A DNA stretch of 64,000 nt from Bacillus aquiflavi. Lineage in GTDB: Bacteria > Bacillota > Bacilli > Bacillales > Cytobacillaceae. A program made the translations under genes and the position numbers. Numbering within the stretch: the first letter of the stretch is position 1; the number at the start of each line of letters is the position of its first letter. Under the pieces are notes generated by a model that did not search any database, was not told the DNA's origin, and was given only the letters and a program-made list of their open reading frames with translations. Below, piece by piece: positions 56,960-64,000 of this stretch. The stretch lies in assembly GCF_019915265.1 (NCBI RefSeq), contig NZ_CP082780.1:3348001-3412000 (forward strand), written 5' to 3'.

Positions 56960-57078
56960 AGGTCAAATTGACCTGACCTGTCCTGTTTTTGTCCTTCTCC
57001 ATAGGTCAATTTGACCTGTTCTGTCCTCAAAAAGTCCCTCTTTTTTGGCAAGAGGGACAGATGAGGTCAAATTGAGTT
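56960..57078. repeat. Iteron-like repeats downstream of the rep-like gene
   Basis: AGGTCAAATTGACCT (56960-56974) and AGGTCAATTTGACCT (57003-57017) are near-perfect palindromes, each followed by a CTGTCCT-containing tail. A third partial copy AGGTCAAATTGA starts at 57064. Spacing is 43 and 61 bases. This layout beside a Rep-like gene suggests a replication origin. Confidence 0.65.
57032..57060 (-). terminator. Terminator of the rep-like gene
   Basis: GTCCCTCTT (57034-57042) pairs with AAGAGGGAC (57050-57058); TTTTT follows on the minus strand. It sits among the iteron-like repeats. Confidence 0.85.
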
Positions 57079-57113
57079 TTCCTGTACATTTACGAGATAG
57101 AGCTTCAAAAATA

Positions 57114-57806
57114 TCAATCATGAAATAATTTCTCCAATTTTGCATCTTCTTCAGGGGTTAAATTATAATTTAGCATATTTGAATTAACACGTTCTGCAAC
57201 CATTTTAGATTGTGTTTTTTCATCAATTAAATATCCTTCCGCTCGTAATTCCGCTTTTTTACGTTGAACTGTTTTCACACTTACCCCTAAAAATTCAGCC
57301 ATAGCCTTATTGGTAACTTTTCCCTTTTTATAATATATCTTTTTCATACGTTCCTTGATTGGAGATTTTATTTGTTTGATTTTTTTAGGTTCGTTTACAA
57401 TTATCTTTGATACATCATTCTCTGTAATGTTTTCGTTTGGCGTTGGTTCGCATATGAAATATTTATTAGATTTCCCACCATGCTTTCCATACGTTTCAGA
57501 TTCTTCCACTTCAATTAAATTGAATTTCATTAAATCTTTAATTGCCCGTTTTACTGTGGATTCACTTATTCTGCATTTTTCGGCAATTTCGGTTTGATTA
57601 ATACGTCCAAATACTTCGCCTTTACCGTTTACGAATTTTTTAATTTTGTTATCATGATAATTTTTGTATGAACCATAGACTCTTTGTCTAATAACATCAT
57701 AAACAGCAATTCGATTGATTTTTAATTTATTATATGGCGGTTGTTCCAATTTCTTTTTATATTCCTCTTTTGTCGTGAATTTGTCATCAACAGTATATCT
57801 CCTCAT
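57114..57806 (-). CDS. Winged-helix replication-initiator-like protein, 230 residues
   Basis: ATG 57806 after GGGAGGAG with 8-base spacing gives MRRYTVDDKFTTKEEYKKKL. A first winged helix is seen at about 85-120 (INQTEIAEKCRISESTVKRA) and a second helix-turn-helix near 170-190 (KAMAEFLGVSVKTVQRKKAE). The layout resembles plasmid or phage replication initiators with a helix-turn-helix; a transcriptional regulator is the alternative. Downstream iterons and an opposing structured RNA in its leader support the replication role. Confidence 0.65.
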   Translation of the reverse strand: MRRYTVDDKFTTKEEYKKKLEQPPYNKLKINRIAVYDVIRQRVYGSYKNYHDNKIKKFVNGKGEVFGRINQTEIAEKCRISESTVKRAIKDLMKFNLIEVEESETYGKHGGKSNKYFICEPTPNENITENDVSKIIVNEPKKIKQIKSPIKERMKKIYYKKGKVTNKAMAEFLGVSVKTVQRKKAELRAEGYLIDEKTQSKMVAERVNSNMLNYNLTPEEDAKLEKLFHD

Positions 57807-57815
57807 AATAAAAAC

Positions 57816-58002
57816 TCCTCCCAATGTTTTTTGGAAAGAGCCTACTTTTCATCAACAAATATTATTAAATAATAAGATTTTTGTTGAGGTGCATTTTTTC
57901 AGCATGATATACTGGTACTAACGAAATAGGTTTATATCATGTTGAAAGTGTCTGCCCGATTGGATTGCCAGTCCAATCACGAAGGGTAGGCTCTTTCTTT
58001 TT
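57816..58002 (+). ncRNA. Cloverleaf-shaped RNA opposing the rep leader
   Basis: A 12-base perfect closing stem, GAAAGAGCCTAC (57834-57845) with GTAGGCTCTTTC (57986-57997), encloses three perfect hairpins: TCAACAAA/TTTGTTGA (57852-57859, 57880-57887), CATGATATA/TATATCATG (57903-57911, 57933-57941) and GATTGGA/TCCAATC (57958-57964, 57972-57978). On the + strand a promoter TTGTCA-N17-CATAAT (57781-57786, 57804-57809) would start it, and the closing stem runs into TTTTT. It would be antisense to the rep leader, like a copy-control RNA. The same stems also form in the rep mRNA. Confidence 0.6.
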
Positions 58003-58011
58003 GTTGGCATT

Positions 58012-58041
58012 ATTATTTCATTTGGTATCAATCCATCTCAA
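58012..58041 (-). promoter_or_regulatory. Candidate rep promoter
   Basis: On the minus strand TTGAGA (58041-58036), an 18-base spacer and AATAAT (58017-58012). A start near 58005 would make the whole cloverleaf the rep 5' leader. CCAA/TTGG pairing at 57821-57834 lies just before the rep ribosome binding site. Confidence 0.45.
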
Positions 58042-58174
58042 GTATTAATTTTCATATGGTGTTTTTATAATCGTGCTATATTGCATAGCTTTAATTCCTA
58101 TACGTTCTTATTTTTTTTATGATGAAATACATCAAACGATTAATAAAACGAATAGCAACGTAAATACTCGTTTA

Positions 58175-58191
58175 TTTTGTTATATACAAAA
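58175..58191. repeat. TTTGTTATATACAAAA motif, copy 1
   Basis: The palindrome-like motif is repeated at 59252-59267; a shorter CATATACAAAAAA lies near 59867. It is found only in this end of the element, in gaps upstream of the rep-like, coiled-coil and HNH genes, so it may be an operator or promoter core. Confidence 0.5.
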
Positions 58192-58212
58192 ACAATTAAT
58201 ATTTTTAACTAA

Positions 58213-58252
58213 CAAAAAAAGGAGACCGTGCATGATTGCATGATCTCCTTCT
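58213..58252 (-). terminator. Terminator of the coiled-coil protein gene
   Basis: AAGGAGA...TCTCCTT stem with an inner GCATGATTGCATG region, T7 on the minus strand, 10 bases after the stop at 58262. Confidence 0.8.
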
Positions 58253-58261
58253 TTATGTGGT

Positions 58262-59044
58262 TTAGTAAAGTGTGATTGTTGTTAAATCATGTCCGCCAGC
58301 CGATTTAATTTTAATATCACGATTAACTTGTCTGGCAATAGATTTTAGTTGTTCCATTTGTTCAGCAGTTGGAGAAGTAACTAATGAGTCGCCTTCAATG
58401 AAATATGAAACAGAAGGTATATTCATTTGACCAACTTTGGTTAATTTAACACCGTAAGAGTTTTGAATGAGTCGAAGATTATCCACGTTTGTTAGTATTT
58501 CGAGGTGAGTTGCAGATAACGAACCATCATCTGTTACACTTGGAATTTCTTCTTCAACCATTGGAAAATTTGTTTTATATTTTGAAGCGTCAAATTCTTC
58601 TTCTCCAACTTCAGCAACTTCAGCATAGGCAGCTTCCACTTCATCTTCTAATTGTTCTGCTTCAGCATTTGCTGTTTCCAATTCACCTTCTAAACGGTTG
58701 ATTTCGCCTTGAATTTCCTCAGTATCAATTTGTCCATCTTGAAGTTCAGCAATTTGAGTTTCCAAGTCTTCAATCGTTGCATTTAATTGGGCAATTTGTT
58801 CATCTTTTGAATAGATAATACCATTTGCTGTTTGGATTCTGTTTGTTGCATCTGATTTTACTTCGTTTAATATGTTTTCCAATCCTACACGGGTATCTTC
58901 AAGGACTTCAACTTTATCCACAAGGTCAACCACTTTCGTTTTGATGTTGTTTAGATGTTCAGTACCTGTCCAAACAATACCACTAACAACAATACCTCCA
59001 GCAAGTGTCACAGCTCCCAATGTTTTTACAAGTGTTCCGCTCAT
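58262..59044 (-). CDS. Membrane-anchored coiled-coil protein, 260 residues
   Basis: It starts MSGTLVKTLGAVTLAGGIVV, a single membrane segment, followed by a long coiled coil (about 40-150, including IAQLNATIEDLETQIAELQD). A C-terminal domain of about 90 residues follows (SVTDDGSLSATHLEILTNVD). ATG follows GGAAAGGGAGATGATTTTAC. Not recognised. A single-helix anchor plus coiled coil may serve in segregation or membrane surveillance, but this is only inference. Confidence 0.7.
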   Translation of the reverse strand: MSGTLVKTLGAVTLAGGIVVSGIVWTGTEHLNNIKTKVVDLVDKVEVLEDTRVGLENILNEVKSDATNRIQTANGIIYSKDEQIAQLNATIEDLETQIAELQDGQIDTEEIQGEINRLEGELETANAEAEQLEDEVEAAYAEVAEVGEEEFDASKYKTNFPMVEEEIPSVTDDGSLSATHLEILTNVDNLRLIQNSYGVKLTKVGQMNIPSVSYFIEGDSLVTSPTAEQMEQLKSIARQVNRDIKIKSAGGHDLTTITLY

Positions 59045-59251
59045 GTAAAATCATCTCCCTTTCCATTTTTATTAAATTTTCAATGAGCAGTGCAATCAAT
59101 ATAGAACAATCATCAACCGAAAGTATGTTCTGTTGTTGATTACAAAAAGATATTATCAGACAATATTTTGGAAGAAAAGACCACTTCGTCTGTTTTTTTC
59201 TGATTTTCAATATTAAATTTGCTATATGTTGAAGTAATTGCTTTTCGTTCA

Positions 59252-59267
59252 TTTGTTATATACAAAA
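59252..59267. repeat. TTTGTTATATACAAAA motif, copy 2
   Basis: Identical core to 58175-58191. It lies about 210 bases upstream of the coiled-coil gene start, in a region without a supported gene. Confidence 0.5.
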
Positions 59268-59290
59268 TTCATCTGATTTTTTAATTGAAC

Positions 59291-59322
59291 AAAAAAAGAT
59301 CATTGTGTTTAATACAATGACC
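59291..59322 (-). terminator. Terminator of the HNH gene
   Basis: GGTCATTGT and ACAATGATC pair on the minus strand, followed by TTTTTTT. Confidence 0.8.
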
Positions 59323-59371
59323 TAATTAGCTATGGGGTTTAGAGGGGTTCTAAAAGGTACAATTTCGGCTT

Positions 59372-59845
59372 TTAAACGTGTTTCCATATTTTGTTTTGTT
59401 GTATTTTTGTTATCAATTTGAATGAAACATCATATTTTCGAGCAATTTCAGCTTTTAACATTTTACCTTCGTTCAATAATCGTCTAATTTGTTTAACGTC
59501 TTTTTCCGTCAATTTTGCCTTATGATGATTATTTCCTATTAAATGTTCATGTAACCCATTTTTATGAGCATGACTAACATTTTCAGACAATGATACCACT
59601 TCGAGATTTTCAATACGATTGTCCAATTTATTGCAGTTTATATGGTTTATCGTTTTATCTAAAATATCCAATCCAGCTGCTACAGCTATAATTTGATGAA
59701 CTTTATATAATTTACCACTAAGATAAATACAATAGTACCCACGATTGCCCAAAAACTGCTTTTTATTAAGAATTAGACCCCTCTCTATATCAATCTCTAA
59801 AAGATGTATATGTTTTTTCAAATGTTTCAATCGTTCAGCATTCAT
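59372..59845 (-). CDS. HNH endonuclease with C-terminal helix-turn-helix, 157 residues
   Basis: ATG 59845 after GAAGGAGG gives MNAERLKHLKKHIHLLEIDI. The HNH motif is YKVHQIIAVAAGLDILDKTI, then NHINCNKLDNRIENLEVVSL. A C-terminal helix-turn-helix (AEIARKYDVSFKLITKIQQN) is the NUMOD-type DNA-reading part. It is a homing-type endonuclease and the gene nearest attR. Confidence 0.85.
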   Translation of the reverse strand: MNAERLKHLKKHIHLLEIDIERGLILNKKQFLGNRGYYCIYLSGKLYKVHQIIAVAAGLDILDKTINHINCNKLDNRIENLEVVSLSENVSHAHKNGLHEHLIGNNHHKAKLTEKDVKQIRRLLNEGKMLKAEIARKYDVSFKLITKIQQNKIWKHV

Positions 59846-59971
59846 CAAAATATCCTCCTTCATTAAACATATACAAAAAATTGAGGAAAAAATTAAGGTC
59901 CCGTGTTAATTTAATTGATATTATCTTATAATATTTGAGGGTGAGGACAATCTTCAGCTGATTATGTCAAT

Positions 59972-60014
59972 AAATACAAAAAAAAGCACCTCCCACCATT
60001 GTGGAAAGTGCTTG
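59972..60014 (-). terminator. Terminator-like hairpin inside attR end
   Basis: AGCACTTTCCAC and a GTGGGAGGTGCT arm (minus strand) with TTTTTTTT behind. It would stop transcription entering the element from the attR side, including from the stranded tRNA promoter. Confidence 0.65.
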
Positions 60015-60060
60015 TTATGTAAATGATTTATTTATTTAGGGTAGTCTTCGTGCCTCTGCT

Positions 60061-60102
60061 TGATTAAAAGTCAGATGCTCTACCGACTGAGCTAATGGCT
60101 CT
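60061..60102 (-). pseudogene. Stranded 5' portion of tRNA-Lys (attR)
   Basis: 42 bases identical to 47822-47863. This is the original 5' part of the chromosomal tRNA-Lys. Beyond it, 60103-60170 on the minus strand holds a weak promoter-like TTGCGG-N18-TATGAT, likely the old tRNA promoter. It cannot fold into a full tRNA. Confidence 0.9.
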
Positions 60103-60238
60103 TTATTTCGAATGACTTAGGCTTGTCACGACGCTTTTAATCATAACATAACACTTTATAGTACCGCAACATCTTTTTTATCTCTTTTTATTTTTCAAAG
60201 TAAAGTGTATTTGAATAGGAGAAACAACATAAATCAAA

Positions 60239-60279
60239 ATCTTCACAACTGCCTGTTATAGTAAGGCAGCTGTGAAGAT
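60239..60279 (-). terminator. Hairpin downstream of purA
   Basis: ATCTTCACA-ACTGCCT (60239-60254) pairs with AGGCAGC-TGTGAAGAT (60264-60279). It probably terminates purA transcription about 180 bases after the stop. Confidence 0.7.
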
Positions 60280-60324
60280 TGAAGACAAAGTGAAAATTAG
60301 AACCAGTTTCCGATAGACTAAAAT

Positions 60325-60445
60325 CAAAACGCTTGTAGTCAAGGCACCGAACAACGGGGCAGAAGCGAATAGACTAGGTGTTTATGAGCTTACCACGAAG
60401 TTCAAGCAACGATGAGTGTGAGCATTTGTCAACAGTCTGAGCAGC
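60325..60445. repeat. Dispersed repeat copy 1, after purA
   Basis: About 100 bases align with 62005-62120 in the same orientation. Shared blocks include GTGTT-ATG-CTTAC, ACGAAG, CAAGCAACGATG and TTTGTCAACAGT. It is non-coding. It resembles intergenic repeats spread through some Bacillaceae genomes. Confidence 0.7.
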
Positions 60446-60461
60446 AGGGCAACTGCACTTA

Positions 60462-61754
60462 TTAATTTTGCCGCCATGGACTGCGGACAACATTTGTTTG
60501 CGTCCGGTCAGGACCGACAGAGAAAATTGATAATGGAATTCCTGTTAATTGAGAAACACGCTCTAAATAATGACGTGCATTCGCAGGAAGTTCATCTAAT
60601 GATTTACAATTAGTAATATCTTCTGACCAACCTGGAAGTTCTTCATATACTGGTTCACATTCAGCCAACACCTTTAAGTTAGCTGGGAATTCCTCAATGA
60701 CTTCTCCTTTATAGCGGTAAGCGACACAAATTTTTAAAGTATCAATTCCTGTTAAGACATCTATTGAGTTAAGAGAAAGATCAGTAATACCACTTACACG
60801 GCGAGCATGGCGAACAACAACACTGTCAAACCAACCAACTCGGCGAGCCCGACCAGTTGTCGTTCCGTATTCGCGACCTACTTCACGAATTTGGTCGCCG
60901 ATTTCATTCGTTAATTCTGTTGGGAATGGTCCATCTCCAACACGGGTTGTGTACGCTTTAGAAACCCCAACGACATGAGTGATTTTCGTTGGACCGACCC
61001 CTGAACCAATTGTAACGCCACCAGCTACCGGATTAGATGAGGTAACAAACGGGTACGTACCTTGGTCAATATCAAGCATAACTCCTTGTGCGCCTTCAAA
61101 CAAAACTCGGCGACCATCATCAAGAGCATCATTTAATACAACGGATGTATCACAAACGTATTTTTTAATTTGCTGACCTAACTCATAGTATTCATTCAAA
61201 ATACTTTTAAGTTCGAATCCTTCTGTTTCATAAAAACGTTCAAGCATCCGATTTTTCTCTTCTAAGTTACGCGCAAGCTTCTCTTCAAAAACTTCACGGT
61301 CTAACAAATCAGCAATTCTAATTCCGACCCGTGCGGCTTTGTCCATATAAGCAGGACCTATTCCTTTTTTCGTTGTGCCGATTTTATTTGCACCTTTGCG
61401 TTCTTCCTCTACCTCATCCAATTTTAAATGGTACGGCAGAATAACATGTGCTCGACTACTAATTCGTAAATTATCAGCAGTAACACCTTTTTCTTGAAGA
61501 TATGCAAGCTCTTTAACAAGTGCTTTAGGGTCAACAACCATTCCGTTACCGATTACACAAATTTTATCTTTATAAAAAATTCCTGATGGTATTAAATGAA
61601 GCTTATATGTTTCACCATTAAAAACAATCGTGTGTCCTGCATTATTACCGCCTTGATAACGAGCAATAACTTCTGCATTTTCAGAAAGGAAATCTGTAAT
61701 TTTCCCTTTTCCTTCATCTCCCCATTGTGTTCCTACAACAACAACTGAAGACAT
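60462..61754 (-). CDS. purA: Adenylosuccinate synthetase
   Basis: A 430-residue enzyme that joins IMP and aspartate with GTP to form adenylosuccinate, the first step from IMP to AMP. The start ATG 61754 follows GGAGGTGCTTTAAG and gives [20 protein letters not shown] with the GTP-binding loop. Other signatures are [11 protein letters not shown] and [12 protein letters not shown]. Full family length and intact. Confidence 0.98.
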   Translation of the reverse strand: MSSVVVVGTQWGDEGKGKITDFLSENAEVIARYQGGNNAGHTIVFNGETYKLHLIPSGIFYKDKICVIGNGMVVDPKALVKELAYLQEKGVTADNLRISSRAHVILPYHLKLDEVEEERKGANKIGTTKKGIGPAYMDKAARVGIRIADLLDREVFEEKLARNLEEKNRMLERFYETEGFELKSILNEYYELGQQIKKYVCDTSVVLNDALDDGRRVLFEGAQGVMLDIDQGTYPFVTSSNPVAGGVTIGSGVGPTKITHVVGVSKAYTTRVGDGPFPTELTNEIGDQIREVGREYGTTTGRARRVGWFDSVVVRHARRVSGITDLSLNSIDVLTGIDTLKICVAYRYKGEVIEEFPANLKVLAECEPVYEELPGWSEDITNCKSLDELPANARHYLERVSQLTGIPLSIFSVGPDRTQTNVVRSPWRQN

Positions 61755-61814
61755 CTTAAAGCACCTCCAACAGATGGCAATCAAATTATTTTACGTTCCG
61801 AATCAAACATGATT

Positions 61815-61891
61815 ATTTTATCAATTTCTCATGCTAAAAGTCAATAAAACACGAACAATTTTCTGATAAATATTAAAATATGTTCGTATAA
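61815..61891 (-). promoter_or_regulatory. purA promoter with paired PurR-type boxes
   Basis: Two inverted CGAAC elements lie at 61847-61859 (AAACACGAACAAT) and 61879-61891 (minus strand TTATACGAACATA), like Bacillus PurBoxes. Between them and the gene is a promoter: TTGACT (61844-61839), 18 bases, TAAAAT (61820-61815) on the minus strand. Repression by PurR is expected. Confidence 0.65.
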
Positions 61892-62004
61892 AACTCGTAA
61901 CATAGAAAACTTAGATTCTATGAAATTCGACTAATAGATGGATGGGCTCTAGTAAAAACTTAACCATTTAAATAGGGAGATAAAATAAATTAGTAAATCC
62001 CCTG

Positions 62005-62120
62005 AGCCTGTAGCAAAGTCAAAGCGCACAGCACAAGGCGAAACAAATGGAATAAGTGTTCATGCACTTACAACGAAGAACAAGCAACGATGGATGCGAA
62101 CGTTTGTCAACAGTTGATTA
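62005..62120. repeat. Dispersed repeat copy 2, upstream of purA
   Basis: It matches the repeat at 60325-60445 in the same orientation. The rest of the 61900-62360 gap shows no gene. Confidence 0.7.
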
Positions 62121-62362
62121 ATAAAACGGAAAAACACAATTGATAGAATAGCTTCCTATTAATCTAAAAAAACTTAATGTGGACATTAAAGTGTGAGAAA
62201 TACTATTTGAATTAATATGACACATTTGAAAAGAAGGATTAAACGGCTTTAATTCAGTGAAATTTAGAGCTAAAGCCGCTTACATACATTTTTATTATTT
62301 CCACTGTCTACTTAACAGGAGGCAGTTCAGTTATCTCAGACAGTCTTGTTTTGTATTAAATT

Positions 62363-62884
62363 CTATTTGCTGCCATAAATAGCTTCCCATACTGATTTAA
62401 TCCGATCTTTCGCTTCCACATCAAGCGAAAACTGACCATTGGCTAATTTTTGGACTTGCTTATCGACAATATATATTGGACTTGAAATGGTTGTTGCCCC
62501 TAAAATCGATAGGACAGGTTTTAATGAATATTCCAGCGCAAGTAAATGGGCAATTGAGCCTCCAATTGCCACTGGGATCACTATTTTATTTTGAAGACCT
62601 TTTTGTGGTAGTAAATCTAAAAATGTTTTTAAAATACCTGAGTACGAGCCTTTATAAATCGGCGTTAAAACAAAGATTATTTCTGCCTCACTAACTAATG
62701 ATAGATGGTTGATGATTTCGTCACTTGCATAGTTTGCGGTGATTAAATCATCTGCTGGTAATTGATGCACTTGAATGACGTTAAACGCAATCCCGACTGC
62801 CTGTAAATTGGCTTTTATCTCATTTTCAATCCCTGTCAGCCTAGATGTCATACTGTTGCCACCATTTATGATAACTGCTTTCAT
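62363..62884 (-). CDS. SsuE-like NADPH-dependent FMN reductase
   Basis: A flavodoxin-like reductase of about 173 residues from ATG 62884 (MKAVIINGGNSMTSRLTGIE), with an FMN-binding segment VLTPIYKGSYSGILKTFLDL near 80. It supplies reduced FMN to a monooxygenase; the next gene upstream is such an enzyme. Together they suggest release of sulfite from sulfonates or use of other organosulfur compounds. AGGAT precedes the start. Confidence 0.85.
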   Translation of the reverse strand: MKAVIINGGNSMTSRLTGIENEIKANLQAVGIAFNVIQVHQLPADDLITANYASDEIINHLSLVSEAEIIFVLTPIYKGSYSGILKTFLDLLPQKGLQNKIVIPVAIGGSIAHLLALEYSLKPVLSILGATTISSPIYIVDKQVQKLANGQFSLDVEAKDRIKSVWEAIYGSK

Positions 62885-62913
62885 TTTTTTGCACATCCTA
62901 TCATTTTTTTATG

Positions 62914-64000
62914 TTATACAAATTGATTATCTTTTTGATAACGTGATACAACTGGCTTTAACCCTAAATTTCCCCGCAACGTCCTACTTTCATATTCTGT
63001 TCGGAATATCTTTCTCCTTTGTAGCTCTGGAATGACTAAATCGATAAAATCTGTAAAGCTGTCAGGAAAATATGGAGGCATTAAATTAAAGCCATCTGCT
63101 GCCTCACGGTCAATCCATTCTTGAAGCTGATCGGCAATTTGTGATGGGGAACCAAAAATAATTCGATGACCGCGAGATCCAGCAATGCGCATGTAAAGTT
63201 CACGAATTGTTAAGCTTTCGCGCTCAGCAAGCTCAATTATCAACTGTTGACGACTGCGATTGCCATTTGTTGGCGGGATATTTTTTGGCAGCGGTCCGTC
63301 TAAATCATAGCTTGATAAATCAAAAGCTAAATAATCTGCTAAAAAATCTAACCCGATTTCAGGTGTAATAAGCTGTTGAAGTCCCTCATTTTTTTCGCGT
63401 GCTGCTTTTTCCGTTTCTGCTACATATACAGATACACCGGGCATAATTTTTATATCAGCTGCGCTTCTTCCATATGCAACCGCCTTAGCCTTTAACTTTT
63501 TATAAAACGCTTGAGCGTCCTCTAATGTAGACTGCGCTGAAAAAATAACGTCTGCTGTTTTGGCTGCTAAGTTTGTTCCGGCTTCAGAAGAACCTGCTTG
63601 AACTAATACGGGATATCCTTGAGGTGGACGAGATGAGTTTAAAGGTCCGCGTACAGCATAATACTTTCCTCGATGATTTAATGTATGAAGCTTGCCCTTT
63701 GTAAAATATTCACCTGTTTCCTTGTTACGCATGAGAGCATCTTCATCCCAGCTATCCCATAACCCTTTTACAACCTCAACGAATTCATCTGCGCGATCAT
63801 AACGCAGCGAGTGGTCTAAATGCTTATCTTTATTGAAATTACTTGCTTCTGATTCGTAGTACGATGTAACGATATTCCATGCTGCACGCCCACCGCTTAA
63901 ATGGTCTAACGACGAAAATTTTCGTGCGAGATGAAAGGGTTCATTATACGTTGTTGAAGCGGTTGCTACTAGGCCAATATTGTCAGTTACTGTTGTAAGA
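62914..64000 (-). CDS. LLM-class FMN-dependent monooxygenase (NtaA/SnaA/DszA type), 5' end outside the window
   Basis: The frame is open from 62914 to the window edge. Residues visible include TTVTDNIGLVATASTTYNEP, FHLARKFSSLDHLSGGRAAW and NIVTSYYESEASNFNKD, hallmarks of the NtaA/SnaA/DszA branch of luciferase-like enzymes. PVLVQAGSSEAGTNLAAKTA follows. It uses FMNH2, likely from the reductase encoded next, to oxidise a sulfur- or nitrogen-containing substrate. The substrate is not readable from sequence. Confidence 0.9.
   Translation of the reverse strand, partial: LTTVTDNIGLVATASTTYNEPFHLARKFSSLDHLSGGRAAWNIVTSYYESEASNFNKDKHLDHSLRYDRADEFVEVVKGLWDSWDEDALMRNKETGEYFTKGKLHTLNHRGKYYAVRGPLNSSRPPQGYPVLVQAGSSEAGTNLAAKTADVIFSAQSTLEDAQAFYKKLKAKAVAYGRSAADIKIMPGVSVYVAETEKAAREKNEGLQQLITPEIGLDFLADYLAFDLSSYDLDGPLPKNIPPTNGNRSRQQLIIELAERESLTIRELYMRIAGSRGHRIIFGSPSQIADQLQEWIDREAADGFNLMPPYFPDSFTDFIDLVIPELQRRKIFRTEYESRTLRGNLGLKPVVSRYQKDNQFV

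Larger units (their letters stand above)
47822..60102. mobile_element. 12.2-kb integrative element in tRNA-Lys, bounded by 42-bp direct repeats
   Basis: attL 47822-47863 and attR 60061-60102 are identical over 42 bases covering the anticodon-to-5' half of tRNA-Lys. The integrase gene sits next to attL, as in most tRNA-integrating elements. Cargo: ApaLI-like restriction-modification pair, a second recombinase, HNH proteins, a phage-type XkdF-like N-terminal domain and a Rep/iteron/structured-RNA module. No capsid, tail, terminase or conjugation genes are seen, so it is a satellite- or plasmid-like integrative element. Confidence 0.9.

Noticed and set aside
57715-57921. 68-residue + frame across the rep start
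   Set aside because: It is antisense to rep and to the cloverleaf RNA, with no ribosome binding site; the RNA structure explains the region better.
58983-59252. 89-residue frame overlapping the coiled-coil gene start
   Set aside because: It has no ribosome binding site, its ATG lies within the TTTGTTATATACAAAA motif, and it overlaps the well-supported gene by 62 bases.
60061-60102. A second functional tRNA-Lys
   Set aside because: Only the 5' portion is present; there is no T-arm or 3' acceptor strand.
1-64000. CRISPR array or rRNA operon
   Set aside because: No regularly spaced direct repeats with unique spacers and no rRNA sequence were seen. The ACTCTTA array is only 29 bases and lacks spacers.

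Overview
The window reads as a low-GC Bacillaceae chromosome (Bacillus sensu lato). The evidence is the walR-walK-yycH-yycI-walJ-htrC-rlmH block, purA, an ahpCF pair with a PerR-like operator, AGGAGG-type ribosome binding sites and frequent GTG/TTG starts. The species cannot be named from sequence reading alone.

Layout. (1) 1-9.2 kb: ordinary metabolism and envelope genes: an L,D-transpeptidase, mqo, a LysR gene broken by one in-frame amber codon and divergent from azlCD, and ahpC-ahpF. A decayed second copy of part of ahpF lies 2.5 kb upstream of the intact one. (2) 9.2-17.2 kb: a graveyard of polymorphic-toxin and immunity cassettes (truncated toxin, orphan toxin tip, PoNi-like immunity pseudogene, two pentapeptide-repeat pseudogenes, duplicated linker sequence), with probable group II intron remnants, then a frameshifted IS110-family transposase. 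(3) 18.8-37.9 kb: a defence island ending exactly at the 3' end of rlmH, the site used by staphylococcal SCC elements. It carries a type 1 BREX operon in the order small ORF-brxA-brxB-brxC-pglX-[reverse transcriptase]-pglZ-brxL. A broken class C (GsI-IIC-like) group II intron sits just after the terminator of the gene upstream of the operon, and a serine recombinase C-terminal fragment crosses the rlmH end. (4) 37.9-47.3 kb: core cell-wall control genes (rlmH, htrC, walJ, yycI, yycH, walK, walR, an M23 peptidase). The walK start carries an apparent 1-nt frameshift in a homopolymer. (5) 47.6-47.9 kb: tRNA-Phe, tRNA-Glu and tRNA-Lys. (6) 47.86-60.10 kb: a 12.2-kb integrative element in tRNA-Lys, bounded by 42-bp direct repeats. 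It has a tyrosine integrase, an ApaLI-like restriction-modification pair, a second short recombinase, two HNH proteins, many small unknown genes and a plasmid-like replication module. The module comprises a winged-helix Rep-like gene, iteron-like repeats after it, and a cloverleaf-shaped RNA in the rep leader with its own opposing promoter. (7) 60.2-64 kb: purA between two copies of a dispersed repeat, then an SsuE-like flavin reductase and the start-less part of an LLM-class monooxygenase.

How the parts fit. BREX (phage restriction through PglX methylation marking), the inserted reverse transcriptase and the ApaLI-like system are layered anti-phage functions carried on two separate mobile elements, one at rlmH and one at tRNA-Lys. 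The tRNA-Lys element appears to supply a new promoter for the tRNA cluster it interrupts. The most unusual items are the reverse transcriptase inside the BREX operon, the structured RNA/iteron replication module, the three 28-bp palindromic repeats unique to the tRNA-Lys element, and the 11-bp-phased heptamers overlapping the BREX promoter.
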